From: JAEUIX01 sp964611125
Lineage (GTDB): Bacteria > Planctomycetota > Phycisphaerae > Phycisphaerales > UBA1924
Direction of reading: 5' to 3'
Assembly (NCBI GenBank): GCA_964611125.1
Contig: CAZSZO010000004.1
Span: 73,021 to 137,020, forward strand
DNA length: 64,000 bases
Shown here: positions 25,194 through 33,077 of the stretch, piece after piece
Layout of the letters: each line of letters starts with the position of its first letter
Position numbering within the stretch: the first letter of the stretch is position 1
Notes under the pieces: model-generated
Databases searched by the model: none
The model's input: only the letters and a program-made list of their open reading frames with translations
Told to the model about the DNA's origin: nothing
Position numbers and translations under genes: made by a program

Positions 25194-26167
25194 GAGTGGG
25201 CCTGCGGGCTGCGAGACTGGGCGACCAGATCGCGCGCGAGCCCCGCCGCGCGGCCGAGGGCCAGGAGATCGACGCCGGTGGCGAAGCCGGCCTGGTGGAC
25301 CGCGGCGACGAGCGCCTCGCTGCTGATGTTGCCGGGGGCGCGGGTGAGCGAGCCGTCGGGCGCCGTGGTGCTGGCGTAGGGGCAGCCGCCCAGGCCCGCC
25401 ACCGAGCCGTCGAACGATCGGACGCCCATCTCCAGGGCTGCGAGCACGCACGCCGGGGCGTGGCCAAAGGTGTCGTGAAGGTGCAGCGTCAGCGTCGCCA
25501 GGGGCAGCCTGCGGGCGTAGGTCTCGAGCACTCGGCGTGTGGACTCGGGCGTGGCCTTGCCGATGGTGTCGCCCAGATCGATCTCATCCACGCCGAGGTC
25601 GGCGAGGGCCGCACTGACCTCCGCCACGCGCTCCGGGGCGATGGGTCCCTCAAAGGGGCACTCGATGACGCAGGAGACGTACCCGCGCGTGCGCAGGCCA
25701 GCCCGTCGGGCCAGCGCGAGCACGGGCTTGAACCGCTCGAGCGCTTCGCCGATGCTGACGCCGGTGTTCTTCCGGCTGAAGGTCTCCGATGCCGCGGTGA
25801 AGACCGAGGCCTTGCCAATCACCGGCCCGGCGCGGGCTTCGCCCCGGGCCGCGTCGTTGGCGTCGAGCAGCGACTGCATCCCGCGCTCGTTGGGCACCAA
25901 GGCCGAAAGGAGCGGGGGGGCCAGGAGCGGCTGGAGGGCTGACGAGTTCTTCGCAATCGCTCGCGCGACCAAGGCGACCACCTCCGCAGCATCCCCCAGT
26001 TGGGGCACCCACTTGGGGCTGACGAAGCTCGTGACCTCGACCTCCGCGACGCCCGTCGCGCACAGCGCGAGCACCAGATCGGCCTTGCGGGCCGCAGGGA
26101 TCACCCCGTGCTCGTTCTGCAGGCCGTCGCGCGGCGCGACATCAGTGATGCGGACGGATTCGGGCAT
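25190..26167 (-). CDS. mvaB: Hydroxymethylglutaryl-CoA lyase
   Basis: Cleaves HMG-CoA into acetyl-CoA and acetoacetate, the last step of leucine catabolism. A 325-residue TIM-barrel protein of the usual length. Key parts are ITDVAPRDGLQNE (catalytic Arg-Asp near residues 12-13), VTSFVSPKWVPQLGDA, the metal-binding HLHDTFGHA near residue 235, and the signature GCPYA with the active-site Cys near residue 260. It starts a minus-strand series of three crotonases that would supply methylglutaconyl-CoA hydratase. No methylcrotonyl-CoA carboxylase or isovaleryl-CoA dehydrogenase lies in the window. TAGACT 6 nt before the ATG and no Shine-Dalgarno suggest a leaderless transcript. Confidence 0.94.
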   Translation of the reverse strand: MPESVRITDVAPRDGLQNEHGVIPAARKADLVLALCATGVAEVEVTSFVSPKWVPQLGDAAEVVALVARAIAKNSSALQPLLAPPLLSALVPNERGMQSLLDANDAARGEARAGPVIGKASVFTAASETFSRKNTGVSIGEALERFKPVLALARRAGLRTRGYVSCVIECPFEGPIAPERVAEVSAALADLGVDEIDLGDTIGKATPESTRRVLETYARRLPLATLTLHLHDTFGHAPACVLAALEMGVRSFDGSVAGLGGCPYASTTAPDGSLTRAPGNISSEALVAAVHQAGFATGVDLLALGRAAGLARDLVAQSRSPQAHS

Positions 26168-26173
26168 GGGGTG

Positions 26174-26179
26174 AGTCTA
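26174..26179 (-). promoter_or_regulatory. -10 element TAGACT, probable leaderless start
   Basis: TAGACT ends 6 nt before the HMG-CoA lyase ATG. Divergent from an identical element at 26237 with the same 6-nt spacing. Confidence 0.55.
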
Positions 26180-26236
26180 ACCCACTCGCCGGCGCCAATA
26201 GAGGGGCCTGGGCATGGCGGGCGGCGCGGGCTGTGG

Positions 26237-26242
26237 TAGACT
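26237..26242 (+). promoter_or_regulatory. -10 element TAGACT, probable leaderless start
   Basis: TAGACT ends 6 nt before the ATG at 26249, mirror of the element at 26174. No Shine-Dalgarno. Confidence 0.55.
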
Positions 26243-26248
26243 TCTTGC

Positions 26249-26608
26249 ATGTGCAACGAAATCTGCCCCGGCGGTGAGTGTCCTATTCAGATGGCCCTGT
26301 CGGTCCCCATGCACAACGCGGGCGTGACGTCGATCGCCTTGACGGCGGGCGGCGCCTCAATGCTCGCCATGGCCTTCAGCGTGCCCGTCCCCAAGGCCAG
26401 CTGCTGCGCCGCCTGCGGTTACGACCTTCAGGCCACCCAGCGCGTCTCGCCGATGTGCCCGGAGTGCGGGGCCACCGGCTCGGCCCTGCAAGAGGGCGCG
26501 GCGGTCGCCGCCCGCGGCCGGCGCGGCCGCCTGATGGGCTGGGCGGCGCTGATGCTCGTCGGCGGCGCGGCCTTTGGTGCGATGTCCATCGCCCAGTTGC
26601 TCGGCTGA
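26249..26608 (+). CDS. Small zinc-ribbon membrane protein
   Basis: A 119-residue protein. The Cys-rich N-terminus (MCNEICPGGECP) is followed by a hydrophobic, Ala/Gly-rich stretch (about 25-45), then a zinc ribbon CCAACGYDLQATQ...SPMCPECG (about 51-74, two CxxC-type knuckles), a basic region and a C-terminal transmembrane helix (LMGWAALMLVGGAAFGAMSIAQLLG). The CGYDL...CPECG ribbon plus membrane helix is a recurrent small-protein design in planctomycetes; its function is unknown. It probably attaches to the cytoplasmic membrane with the ribbon inside. Divergent from HMG-CoA lyase, with only 81 nt between the two start codons. Confidence 0.75.
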   Translation: MCNEICPGGECPIQMALSVPMHNAGVTSIALTAGGASMLAMAFSVPVPKASCCAACGYDLQATQRVSPMCPECGATGSALQEGAAVAARGRRGRLMGWAALMLVGGAAFGAMSIAQLLG

Positions 26609-26747
26609 GGGCTTGCCTGAGCTCCCCTTTGGGTCCGGTGCGCGTGAAGGCTGCGTGATCGGCCGACGTGGCCGCTCCGGCGGGTCTCGGCGCGGGTAAT
26701 CTTGGTCCGTCTTTTCCAGACGCGATCACTTTTCCCGCCCGACGACG

Positions 26748-27581
26748 ATGGCCTCACCTCGAACCAACTCCGCCGGCCGCCCCACGCCGCGCCCCGTCAG
26801 CGATGACTACTGGGCTCTCTCATCGCGCCCGCTGCACAGCCTCGCCTTTCTGCTGCCGTTCGTGGTCGCCTTCGAGGCGGGGACGATCGCGTACCTGACT
26901 GACGACCGCTCGGGCCTGCAGCACACCATCAGGGCCAAGCGGCTGCTGGACCTGTTCTTCCAGAACTTCGGCGTCGCTGGGTTCATGGCGACGGGGTTCG
27001 CCATGCTCACGGTGCTGATGGTGTGGCAGATCCTCTCCAAGGACCGCTGGTTGGTCCGGCCGGTGGTGCTGGCGGGCATGGCTCTTGAGGCCTCACTCTG
27101 GGCCTTGCCGCTGCTGGTCTTCGGGCAGATCTTTCAGCGCGCGGCGACGGCGCTGGCGCTGGATGGCGGCGGGGCCGGCGGCGGCGTCTGGCCCGCGGTC
27201 ACCCCGCTCGCCGAGGGCGCTGTCTCGCTGTTGCAGATGCCCTGGCAGGCCCGCGCCACCATCGCCATCGGCGCGGGCATCTACGAGGAGATGCTCTTCC
27301 GCCTGGTGGGCATGGCGGTGCTGCACTTCATCGTCAAGGACCTGCTGCTGGCCAAGGAGATGGTCGCGCGGGTGATCGCCGTCGTCGGCTCGGCCGCGGC
27401 GTTCGCGGCCTATCACGATGTCTCCATGCTCGCCCAGCCCGACAAGTGGGCGGCGCTGTCGTTTTACTTCGCCGCGGGGGTCTATTTCGGCGTCATCTAC
27501 CTCGGGCGCGGCTTCGGCATCGTGGTGGCGGCCCACGCGGTCTACGACATCCTGGCGCTGGTGGTCTTCGTGCAGCGCTGA
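26748..27581 (+). CDS. CPBP family intramembrane glutamic protease
   Basis: Membrane protein of 277 residues with about seven hydrophobic helices, related to Rce1 and bacterial CPBP/Abi proteins. The active-site motifs are present: the EEMLFR pair of Glu near residue 180, AAYHD near 225 and HAVYD near 265, the last supplying a His. These are the three motifs of this family. The family's bacterial members act in membrane-protein processing, bacteriocin self-immunity or unknown roles, and no substrate can be named. No clear Shine-Dalgarno or -10 near the ATG at 26748. The convergent iscX gene ends only 9 nt beyond its stop. Confidence 0.87.
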   Translation: MASPRTNSAGRPTPRPVSDDYWALSSRPLHSLAFLLPFVVAFEAGTIAYLTDDRSGLQHTIRAKRLLDLFFQNFGVAGFMATGFAMLTVLMVWQILSKDRWLVRPVVLAGMALEASLWALPLLVFGQIFQRAATALALDGGGAGGGVWPAVTPLAEGAVSLLQMPWQARATIAIGAGIYEEMLFRLVGMAVLHFIVKDLLLAKEMVARVIAVVGSAAAFAAYHDVSMLAQPDKWAALSFYFAAGVYFGVIYLGRGFGIVVAAHAVYDILALVVFVQR

Positions 27582-27590
27582 CGCGGCGGC

Positions 27591-27848
27591 TCAGTCCTCG
27601 TCTTCGTCACCGTCCGCCGCGCCCGCGGCAGGGTAGGCGTCGGCGCGCTCGTCGAGCCACCGCTGCTGGATCGTCTCGAGGATCTTCTCGTTCACCGCGT
27701 GACCCGCCTGGGCCTCAAATCCCGGCAGGGCCTCGACCATCTTGCGCAGCTCGACAAACCGCACCGACAGCGGATCGCGGCGCGGGTGCGCCTCGGCCAG
27801 CAGCTCGCCGATCAGGTCGACATCCAGCCAGTGAAACCGCTCGCCCAT
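27591..27848 (-). CDS. iscX: Fe-S cluster assembly protein IscX
   Basis: Small acidic protein of 85 residues that in other bacteria binds IscS and modulates iron delivery. The family pattern is complete: FHWLDVDLIGELLAEAHPRRDPLSVRFVELRKMVEALPGF, then NEKILETIQQRWLDER. A C-terminal extension of about 20 residues ends in an acidic tail (DGDEDED), not present in E. coli IscX (66 residues). AGGAGG lies before the ATG at 27848. The longer open frame upstream overlaps the ferredoxin gene and is rejected. It follows the ferredoxin by 26 nt, the same pairing (fdx-iscX) as the end of the E. coli isc operon, although iscS/U/A are not in the window. Confidence 0.88.
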   Translation of the reverse strand: MGERFHWLDVDLIGELLAEAHPRRDPLSVRFVELRKMVEALPGFEAQAGHAVNEKILETIQQRWLDERADAYPAAGAADGDEDED

Positions 27849-27874
27849 GGCCGAGTTCCTCCTCGCGGGCCCGA

Positions 27875-28264
27875 TCAGTGCGGAATCTCTTTCACAGCGT
27901 TGCGGTTCCAGGAAGGCACGCGGACGGTGATGGGTCCCTGCCGATCGATGGTGCACTGGCACGAGAGCCGGCTGTTCCGCTGGAGGCCCGGGGCCTCCTC
28001 CACGCGGTCCTCCTCGGCCTCGGTCGCCTCACTCAGGCAGTCCGACCCCTGCTCAACGTAGATGTGGCAGGTCGAGCACGCGCACACGCCTCCGCAGGCG
28101 TGCTCGATGTTGATCCCGTTGGCCAGGGCCACCTCCAGCAGGTTCATGCCCGGGTTGGCGTGCGCAACCGCCTCGGGGCCCCGCTGGCCGAGTCCTTCCG
28201 GGTCCTCCATGAGGAACTTGACGGTCATCTTGGCGGTCTTGGGGTCCACGGGTCGAACGTGCAT
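27875..28264 (-). CDS. fdx: Adrenodoxin-type 2Fe-2S ferredoxin
   Basis: Electron carrier of 129 residues that donates electrons for Fe-S cluster assembly in the ISC pathway. Ligands follow the C-x5-C-x2-C...C plan: ACGGVCACSTCHIYVEQG (with one additional Cys inside the loop) and LSCQCTI. GMNLLEVALANGINIEHACGG precedes them. The C-terminal PSWNRNAVKE is typical. GAGGAG lies 10 nt before the ATG at 28264; a second in-frame ATG at 28228 is less well placed. The 2Fe-2S loop is normal apart from the extra Cys. It forms a two-gene unit with iscX. No regulator such as IscR is seen. Confidence 0.9.
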   Translation of the reverse strand: MHVRPVDPKTAKMTVKFLMEDPEGLGQRGPEAVAHANPGMNLLEVALANGINIEHACGGVCACSTCHIYVEQGSDCLSEATEAEEDRVEEAPGLQRNSRLSCQCTIDRQGPITVRVPSWNRNAVKEIPH

Positions 28265-28404
28265 CGGGGGCGAACTCCTCAGTCGGCATCGGCGCGGCGG
28301 CGGGGCTGACACGCGGTCTCAATACCGCCGACCGATGGTATGGCCCCGGGGCCGCCGTCCTCCCCGCCGTCATTGGGCCCCTTCATCAGGTCCCCGCGCC
28401 CGGC

Positions 28405-29691
28405 TCAGGTCGTGTAGTCGGCGTTGATGCTGACGTACCGGGCCGACAGGTCGCAGCCGATCATCCAGGCGCTCCCGGGGCCGCGCCCCACCACCAGGTC
28501 GCACTCCACCCGCTTGGCGCTCATCGCCTCGGCCAGGCGCGGGTCCTCCAGGGCCGCCATCAGCGGGGCGCCCGCCCGGTAAACCTCCACGGGCCCGATC
28601 GTCAGCGAGGCCTCGGCAGGGTCGAAGGCGATCCCCGCGTTACCCGCCGCGGTGACAATCCGGCCCCAGTTGGGATCGCGTCCGTGGATCGCGCACTTCA
28701 CCAGTGGGGAGTTCACGACCTCGCGGGCCATGGCCTCGGCCTCGCCCTCGCTGCGGGCCCCGCGGACCAGCACGCGGAAGGTTCGCGTGGCGCCCTCGCC
28801 ATCGGCCACGATCTGCTCGGCCAGGTCCTCGCACAGGGCCTGGAGGGCCGCGCTGAAGGCCGCGAACCCCTCCGAGCCGGGCCGGAGCGGGGCCATCGGG
28901 CCCGCCGTCGAACTGCTGGCGCCGCCGGCCGCGCCGCTGGCCAGGCACACGAGCGTGTCGGAGCACGATGCGTGGTTGTCGACGCTGATGCGGTCAAACG
29001 ACCGGCTTCCGGCCATCTCCACGGCTCGCTGCAGGTCCGGCGAGGCGACCGCGGCGTCGGTGGTGATGAACGCCAGCATCGTCGCCGAGGGCGGCGGCGG
29101 GCCCAGGGCCGAGTCGAGCCTCGGGGCGATCATGCCGCTCCCCTTGGCGATAGCGCCCAGGCGGACGGTCCGGCCGTCGATCACGAGTTCACGTGAGGCT
29201 GTCTTGGGGACGAGGTCGGTCGTCATGATCGCCCCCGCGGCGGCCCGGTCGGCCGCGTCCCCACGGGCCAGCGATTGCGCGAGCCCCGGGATCGCCCGCA
29301 GGATCTTGTCAACCGGCAGCAAGCGGCCGATGACGCCGGTGGAGCTGGGGAGCACCTCATCGGCCTGGCATCCCAGGCGGGCGGCGACCTCGGCCATGCA
29401 CGCGCGGGCGTCGGCCAGCCCGCGCTCGCCGGTGGCGGAGTTTGAGTTGCCCGCGTTCACGAGGATCGCCCGCTGCGGGCGCGCGGCGCCGGAGAGCACG
29501 CTTGCCCGCTGCTGGCGGCCGATGGCCACCGGCGCCCCGACGATGGCGTTGCGGGTGAACGAAGCGGCGGCCCCGGCGGTCAGGCCGGGCAGGTCGTTGC
29601 GCACGATCAGGGTCAGGTCCGGCTTGCCTGAGGGCTTGATCCCGGCGGTGGTCGCCGAGGCCCGGAAGCCGAGAGGTTGCGTCACGGTCAC
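28405..29691 (-). CDS. argJ: Bifunctional ornithine acetyltransferase/N-acetylglutamate synthase
   Basis: Arginine biosynthesis enzyme that recycles the acetyl group from acetylornithine to glutamate and can also make N-acetylglutamate from acetyl-CoA. The 428-residue precursor self-cleaves before a Thr. Motifs: GIKPSGKPDLTLIV (near 17), NAGNSNSATGE (about 79-89), STGVIGRLLP (116-125), AIAKGSGMIAP (180-190) and TMLAFITTDA. The cleavage would fall at Ala203-Thr204. The loop between AP and the SATM cleavage motif is expanded (RLDSALGPPPPS) compared with the usual short xM. GTG start overlaps the lptD stop in a GTGA junction, so lptD and argJ are coupled though unrelated in function. Confidence 0.93.
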   Translation of the reverse strand: MTVTQPLGFRASATTAGIKPSGKPDLTLIVRNDLPGLTAGAAASFTRNAIVGAPVAIGRQQRASVLSGAARPQRAILVNAGNSNSATGERGLADARACMAEVAARLGCQADEVLPSSTGVIGRLLPVDKILRAIPGLAQSLARGDAADRAAAGAIMTTDLVPKTASRELVIDGRTVRLGAIAKGSGMIAPRLDSALGPPPPSATMLAFITTDAAVASPDLQRAVEMAGSRSFDRISVDNHASCSDTLVCLASGAAGGASSSTAGPMAPLRPGSEGFAAFSAALQALCEDLAEQIVADGEGATRTFRVLVRGARSEGEAEAMAREVVNSPLVKCAIHGRDPNWGRIVTAAGNAGIAFDPAEASLTIGPVEVYRAGAPLMAALEDPRLAEAMSAKRVECDLVVGRGPGSAWMIGCDLSARYVSINADYTT

Positions 29692-32600
29692 GGCTGGATG
29701 CTCCCCAGCGGCTGGGAATCGAGCGTGCGGTTGGGCGTGACGGCGTCGGGGGGCGTCTCCCCGATGTCGAACTGATCGCGCCCCAGCCGGCGCGTCAGTT
29801 GCCCGCGCTCGTCGCCGAACTTTGGCGAGAGCGCAAAGCCGAGGGCCACCTCGTCGGTGATGTTGTTGTACCGCAGCTTCAGCGACACGATCGAGGAAGG
29901 GAACTCGCGGTTGAGCCGCACGCCCAGCTCCTGGAAGTCAGTCTGCTCGACGTCATACGTCGCCGCCGCAGTGGCCGTCCACTTGCGCGTCAGGCGGTAG
30001 TCCGCGCCGACGGTGACAAACGTCGAGTTGCGGGCGTTGATGAAGTGCGCCTCGGCGAAGGTCGAGAAATCCTGAGAGTGCTGGATGGCCCCGCCTGCGG
30101 TGGTCCGCGAGGACTGGTGCAGGTCGAGGTCGTAGACCTCGTTGATCGTCAGGGCCACCGCGTCGGTCGCCTGCCAGGCCCCGTCGACGGTCGCGAAGTT
30201 CCCCAGGACCGAATACTCAGGGCGGTAGTCGAAGAACTGCCCAATCGGGCTCTTGCGCGGGGCGTCCTCGGAGGAGTACACCAATTCGCCGTTGAGCTTG
30301 AGAAAGTCGACGCTGCGGTAGCGGCCCGGGCCGCCGCGCTGGGTCTGCCAGGTCTGGTCAAGGCCGATCCGCACGGCGGACCCGTCGGCGATGTTCTCGG
30401 TGCGATCGTCATAGACCGGCAGGTCCGCCGATTCGACGTTGGTCCCGCTCGACCACGCGGTGACGCTGGGCTCGATGATGTGGCGGATCTTGTGGAGATC
30501 GAAGAACCGCGACTCGACGGTTTCGTCGACCCGCTGCACTGAGGTCGAGACCCTGGCCCCGCCGCCCAGCCAGTATCGGTACTGGTCGTCGAGCTGGGTG
30601 GTGAAGGTGTTGAAGTCGGTGTCGTAGGCGGTGAAGCGGCCGACGCCGAAGGGCGTGACCTTCACCGGCCCGAGCGCGATGGTGGTCGAGAGCTCCTGGC
30701 GGGTGTCGAACCGCAGGACCTGGTCCTGCCGCAGGCCCGTCCCGCGCAGCACCTCGTCGATGCGGTCGTTGGGATTGAGGCCGAAGGCCTCCCCGGCCCG
30801 CAGCGGCGTGTCGAAGCCGATCTGGGCGGGGGTCTTCTCCACGAAGTTCAGCGCCATGTTCGAGAACGCGTAACTCGATGAGTAGCTCACCGCGCCGTCC
30901 AGGATCGAGTCCGACACGCGCGCGTAGGTGAACTCCGGCAGCTTCTCGACGGTGTACCCCTGCGACTGCAGCAGATACTCGTTGGGAGTGAAGTCGTTGA
31001 AGTTGGTCTTGGCGTAGAACGACGCGGCGGTGTTGCCGTCGACGCGCCGCAGGTCGGCCGACGTGGCGAACTCGCGGCGCGTCTCCGCCAGCGATTCGTA
31101 GAAGGCATCGACAAACGTCTCGTCGGAGACGTACGAGCCCTCGAGCAGCAGCTGCGTCTTGTCGTCGATCGACCACCGGTGGTCGGCCAGGATGATGCCC
31201 CGGGTCTCGTCGTCCTGCTTGATCTTTGCCCCGGAGGTCAGCGTGTCGCGCCCGTTGTCATTGGGCAGCACATACGCCAGGAACGAACCCGAGTTGGCCC
31301 CCAGGTCGTAGCGCCCGTCGGTCCCGAGCCCGATCCCGCGGCGCACATACGCGTCGATCAGCAGATCCGCCCGCACCCCGGTCGGGGCGTCGTACCCAGC
31401 CAGCCCGAAGACGTCCCACAGCGTCTTGACGGCGAAGCCCGAGTCGGAGGAGTTCTCGAACCGCACTTCCTTGAGCGGGAAGCGGTCGACGTCGCCAGAA
31501 AAGCGCGGGTAATAGAAGAACGGCGCCGACCCCGCCTTCAGAACCAGGTCGCGCCCATCGACATACGTCCGCGCGGGCCCGCCGCCGCCCGCGCCGAGCC
31601 CGCCGGCCCCCGCCCCCCCGCCCCCCCCGCCGCCGGCGATCTGCTCCCGCGTCACAGTGATGCTCGTGGCCCCCAGGGCCAGGTGCGGCTGGAAGAACGA
31701 CGAGTTCGAGATCGTCACCTCCCGGCCCGTGATCTGGTTGGCCGCCGTCTGCATCAGGGCCTTGGCCCGCACGTACAGCGGCATGCCCCGCCGCAGGTCA
31801 TACGTCCAGAACACCGCGTCAACCACATACGCCCGGTTGTTCCGCACGTCGTAGTAGATCCGCGGGCCCCGCAGCGTGAAGCGGCCATCGGTGGCGATCA
31901 CATCGCCCTCGAGGTAGATCCCCTTCACCTTGTCGCCCGGGGTCCGGAAGAGCTCCGTCACCGGCCCCGCCTCCAGGAAGACCACCGCCCGCTCGGCCGA
32001 GATCTGCAGTTGCCGGTCGCGCCGCGTCTCGCTGTACTGGACCACCACACCCCCGGAGATCATCAGCGCGTTTTCGTCCTGCCCCTTGCCCGCAATCAGC
32101 GTCGGCTCCCCTGCGGCGAAGGTGAACAGGCCCCCCGCGGCGAAGACCGGCGGCGTCCGCTCCGCCGGGCCCAGATCAGGCGGCGCGATCATCTCGTCGC
32201 CCGCGCGGGCCAGCGGAGAATCCGGCTCAAAGGGCTGGCTCATCCCGGGCACGATCGGGCCCCGCCCTTCCGCAGGGCGGACGCCGGCCGTCTGCGGGAT
32301 CTCCGTCTGCAAGACGGGCATGGCGGCAAGATCGCCCAGCAGCCGGGCCAGGCGCCGCTCCGACTCCACCAGAAAAGGCTCGCTGCCGGACGCCGGGCGA
32401 GCCTGTGAAAGCGAGTCGGCCCGCAAGGCTACATCGCCATCGAAGAGCGCCGTCACCAGCAGGCGGTCGCCGGCCTGGTTCACGCCGGCCTCGCCGCCGG
32501 GATCGCTGACGCGGTCGAAGTAGATCGCCACCTGGTTGATGAAGGCCCCGGGCGTCGTCCGCGAAGGCTCCAGCCGCTCCACCCACACCGAGGCCCGAGC

Positions 32601-33077
32601 CGCGGCGAAGGTGTAGATGCCCAGCTTGATCCGCACGTCCCCGCGCAGCAGCAGCCGCTGGACCGGCCCGCCCTGGCCAGCGGCCCCGGCGGGCCCCGGC
32701 GCCGCCGGAGCGTCCGGCGCCTCGGTCCACACGCTGACGCGCGAGCCCGAAAGCTGCAGCTCGCCCTGCTGAGGAGCGATGCTCAGCCGCAGCCCGGCGA
32801 AATCCCTCCCGGTGATCTCTGCGGGCTCAGCCGGGGCGACGGCCGGCGCGCCGCCCTGGGCCCCGTCCTGAACGCCGCCCACCGCCTGGCCCAGGGCGGG
32901 GCCGGGCGCCTGGCCTCGCGCCTGGCTGGCCAGCCCGGGCCCAGCGCACCCCGCGGCGGCAATCAAGGCCCATGGCATCAGCGGCGTCCGCGGCGGCCGA
33001 CCGCCGCGCGCACCACGCCGCGCCTTCGACGCCGCCCCATGGGGGCCTCCCGGCGTGCTCGCTGTCCGACGCGTCAC
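29688..33077 (-). CDS. lptD: LPS-assembly protein LptD-like outer-membrane protein
   Basis: Predicted outer-membrane translocon for lipopolysaccharide, 1129 residues. The N-terminus is unusually long and basic before a hydrophobic signal, LMPWALIAAAGCAGPGLASQA (about residues 33-53). A LptA/OstA-like beta-jellyroll region spans about 330-470 (SGGVVVQYSETRRDRQLQISAERAVV, GIYLEGDVIATDGRFTLRG). From about 500 the LptD beta barrel begins, rich in alternating aromatic strands and ending VALGFALSPKFG followed by a Pro/Arg tail. It starts with GTG overlapping the stop of the preceding gene (GTGA) and overlaps argJ by 4 nt. A Gly-rich loop (about 487-510) holds a run of Cs on the plus strand. An LptD gene implies an LPS-bearing outer membrane. 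Confidence 0.85.
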   Translation of the reverse strand: MTRRTASTPGGPHGAASKARRGARGGRPPRTPLMPWALIAAAGCAGPGLASQARGQAPGPALGQAVGGVQDGAQGGAPAVAPAEPAEITGRDFAGLRLSIAPQQGELQLSGSRVSVWTEAPDAPAAPGPAGAAGQGGPVQRLLLRGDVRIKLGIYTFAAARASVWVERLEPSRTTPGAFINQVAIYFDRVSDPGGEAGVNQAGDRLLVTALFDGDVALRADSLSQARPASGSEPFLVESERRLARLLGDLAAMPVLQTEIPQTAGVRPAEGRGPIVPGMSQPFEPDSPLARAGDEMIAPPDLGPAERTPPVFAAGGLFTFAAGEPTLIAGKGQDENALMISGGVVVQYSETRRDRQLQISAERAVVFLEAGPVTELFRTPGDKVKGIYLEGDVIATDGRFTLRGPRIYYDVRNNRAYVVDAVFWTYDLRRGMPLYVRAKALMQTAANQITGREVTISNSSFFQPHLALGATSITVTREQIAGGGGGGGAGAGGLGAGGGGPARTYVDGRDLVLKAGSAPFFYYPRFSGDVDRFPLKEVRFENSSDSGFAVKTLWDVFGLAGYDAPTGVRADLLIDAYVRRGIGLGTDGRYDLGANSGSFLAYVLPNDNGRDTLTSGAKIKQDDETRGIILADHRWSIDDKTQLLLEGSYVSDETFVDAFYESLAETRREFATSADLRRVDGNTAASFYAKTNFNDFTPNEYLLQSQGYTVEKLPEFTYARVSDSILDGAVSYSSSYAFSNMALNFVEKTPAQIGFDTPLRAGEAFGLNPNDRIDEVLRGTGLRQDQVLRFDTRQELSTTIALGPVKVTPFGVGRFTAYDTDFNTFTTQLDDQYRYWLGGGARVSTSVQRVDETVESRFFDLHKIRHIIEPSVTAWSSGTNVESADLPVYDDRTENIADGSAVRIGLDQTWQTQRGGPGRYRSVDFLKLNGELVYSSEDAPRKSPIGQFFDYRPEYSVLGNFATVDGAWQATDAVALTINEVYDLDLHQSSRTTAGGAIQHSQDFSTFAEAHFINARNSTFVTVGADYRLTRKWTATAAATYDVEQTDFQELGVRLNREFPSSIVSLKLRYNNITDEVALGFALSPKFGDERGQLTRRLGRDQFDIGETPPDAVTPNRTLDSQPLGSIQP

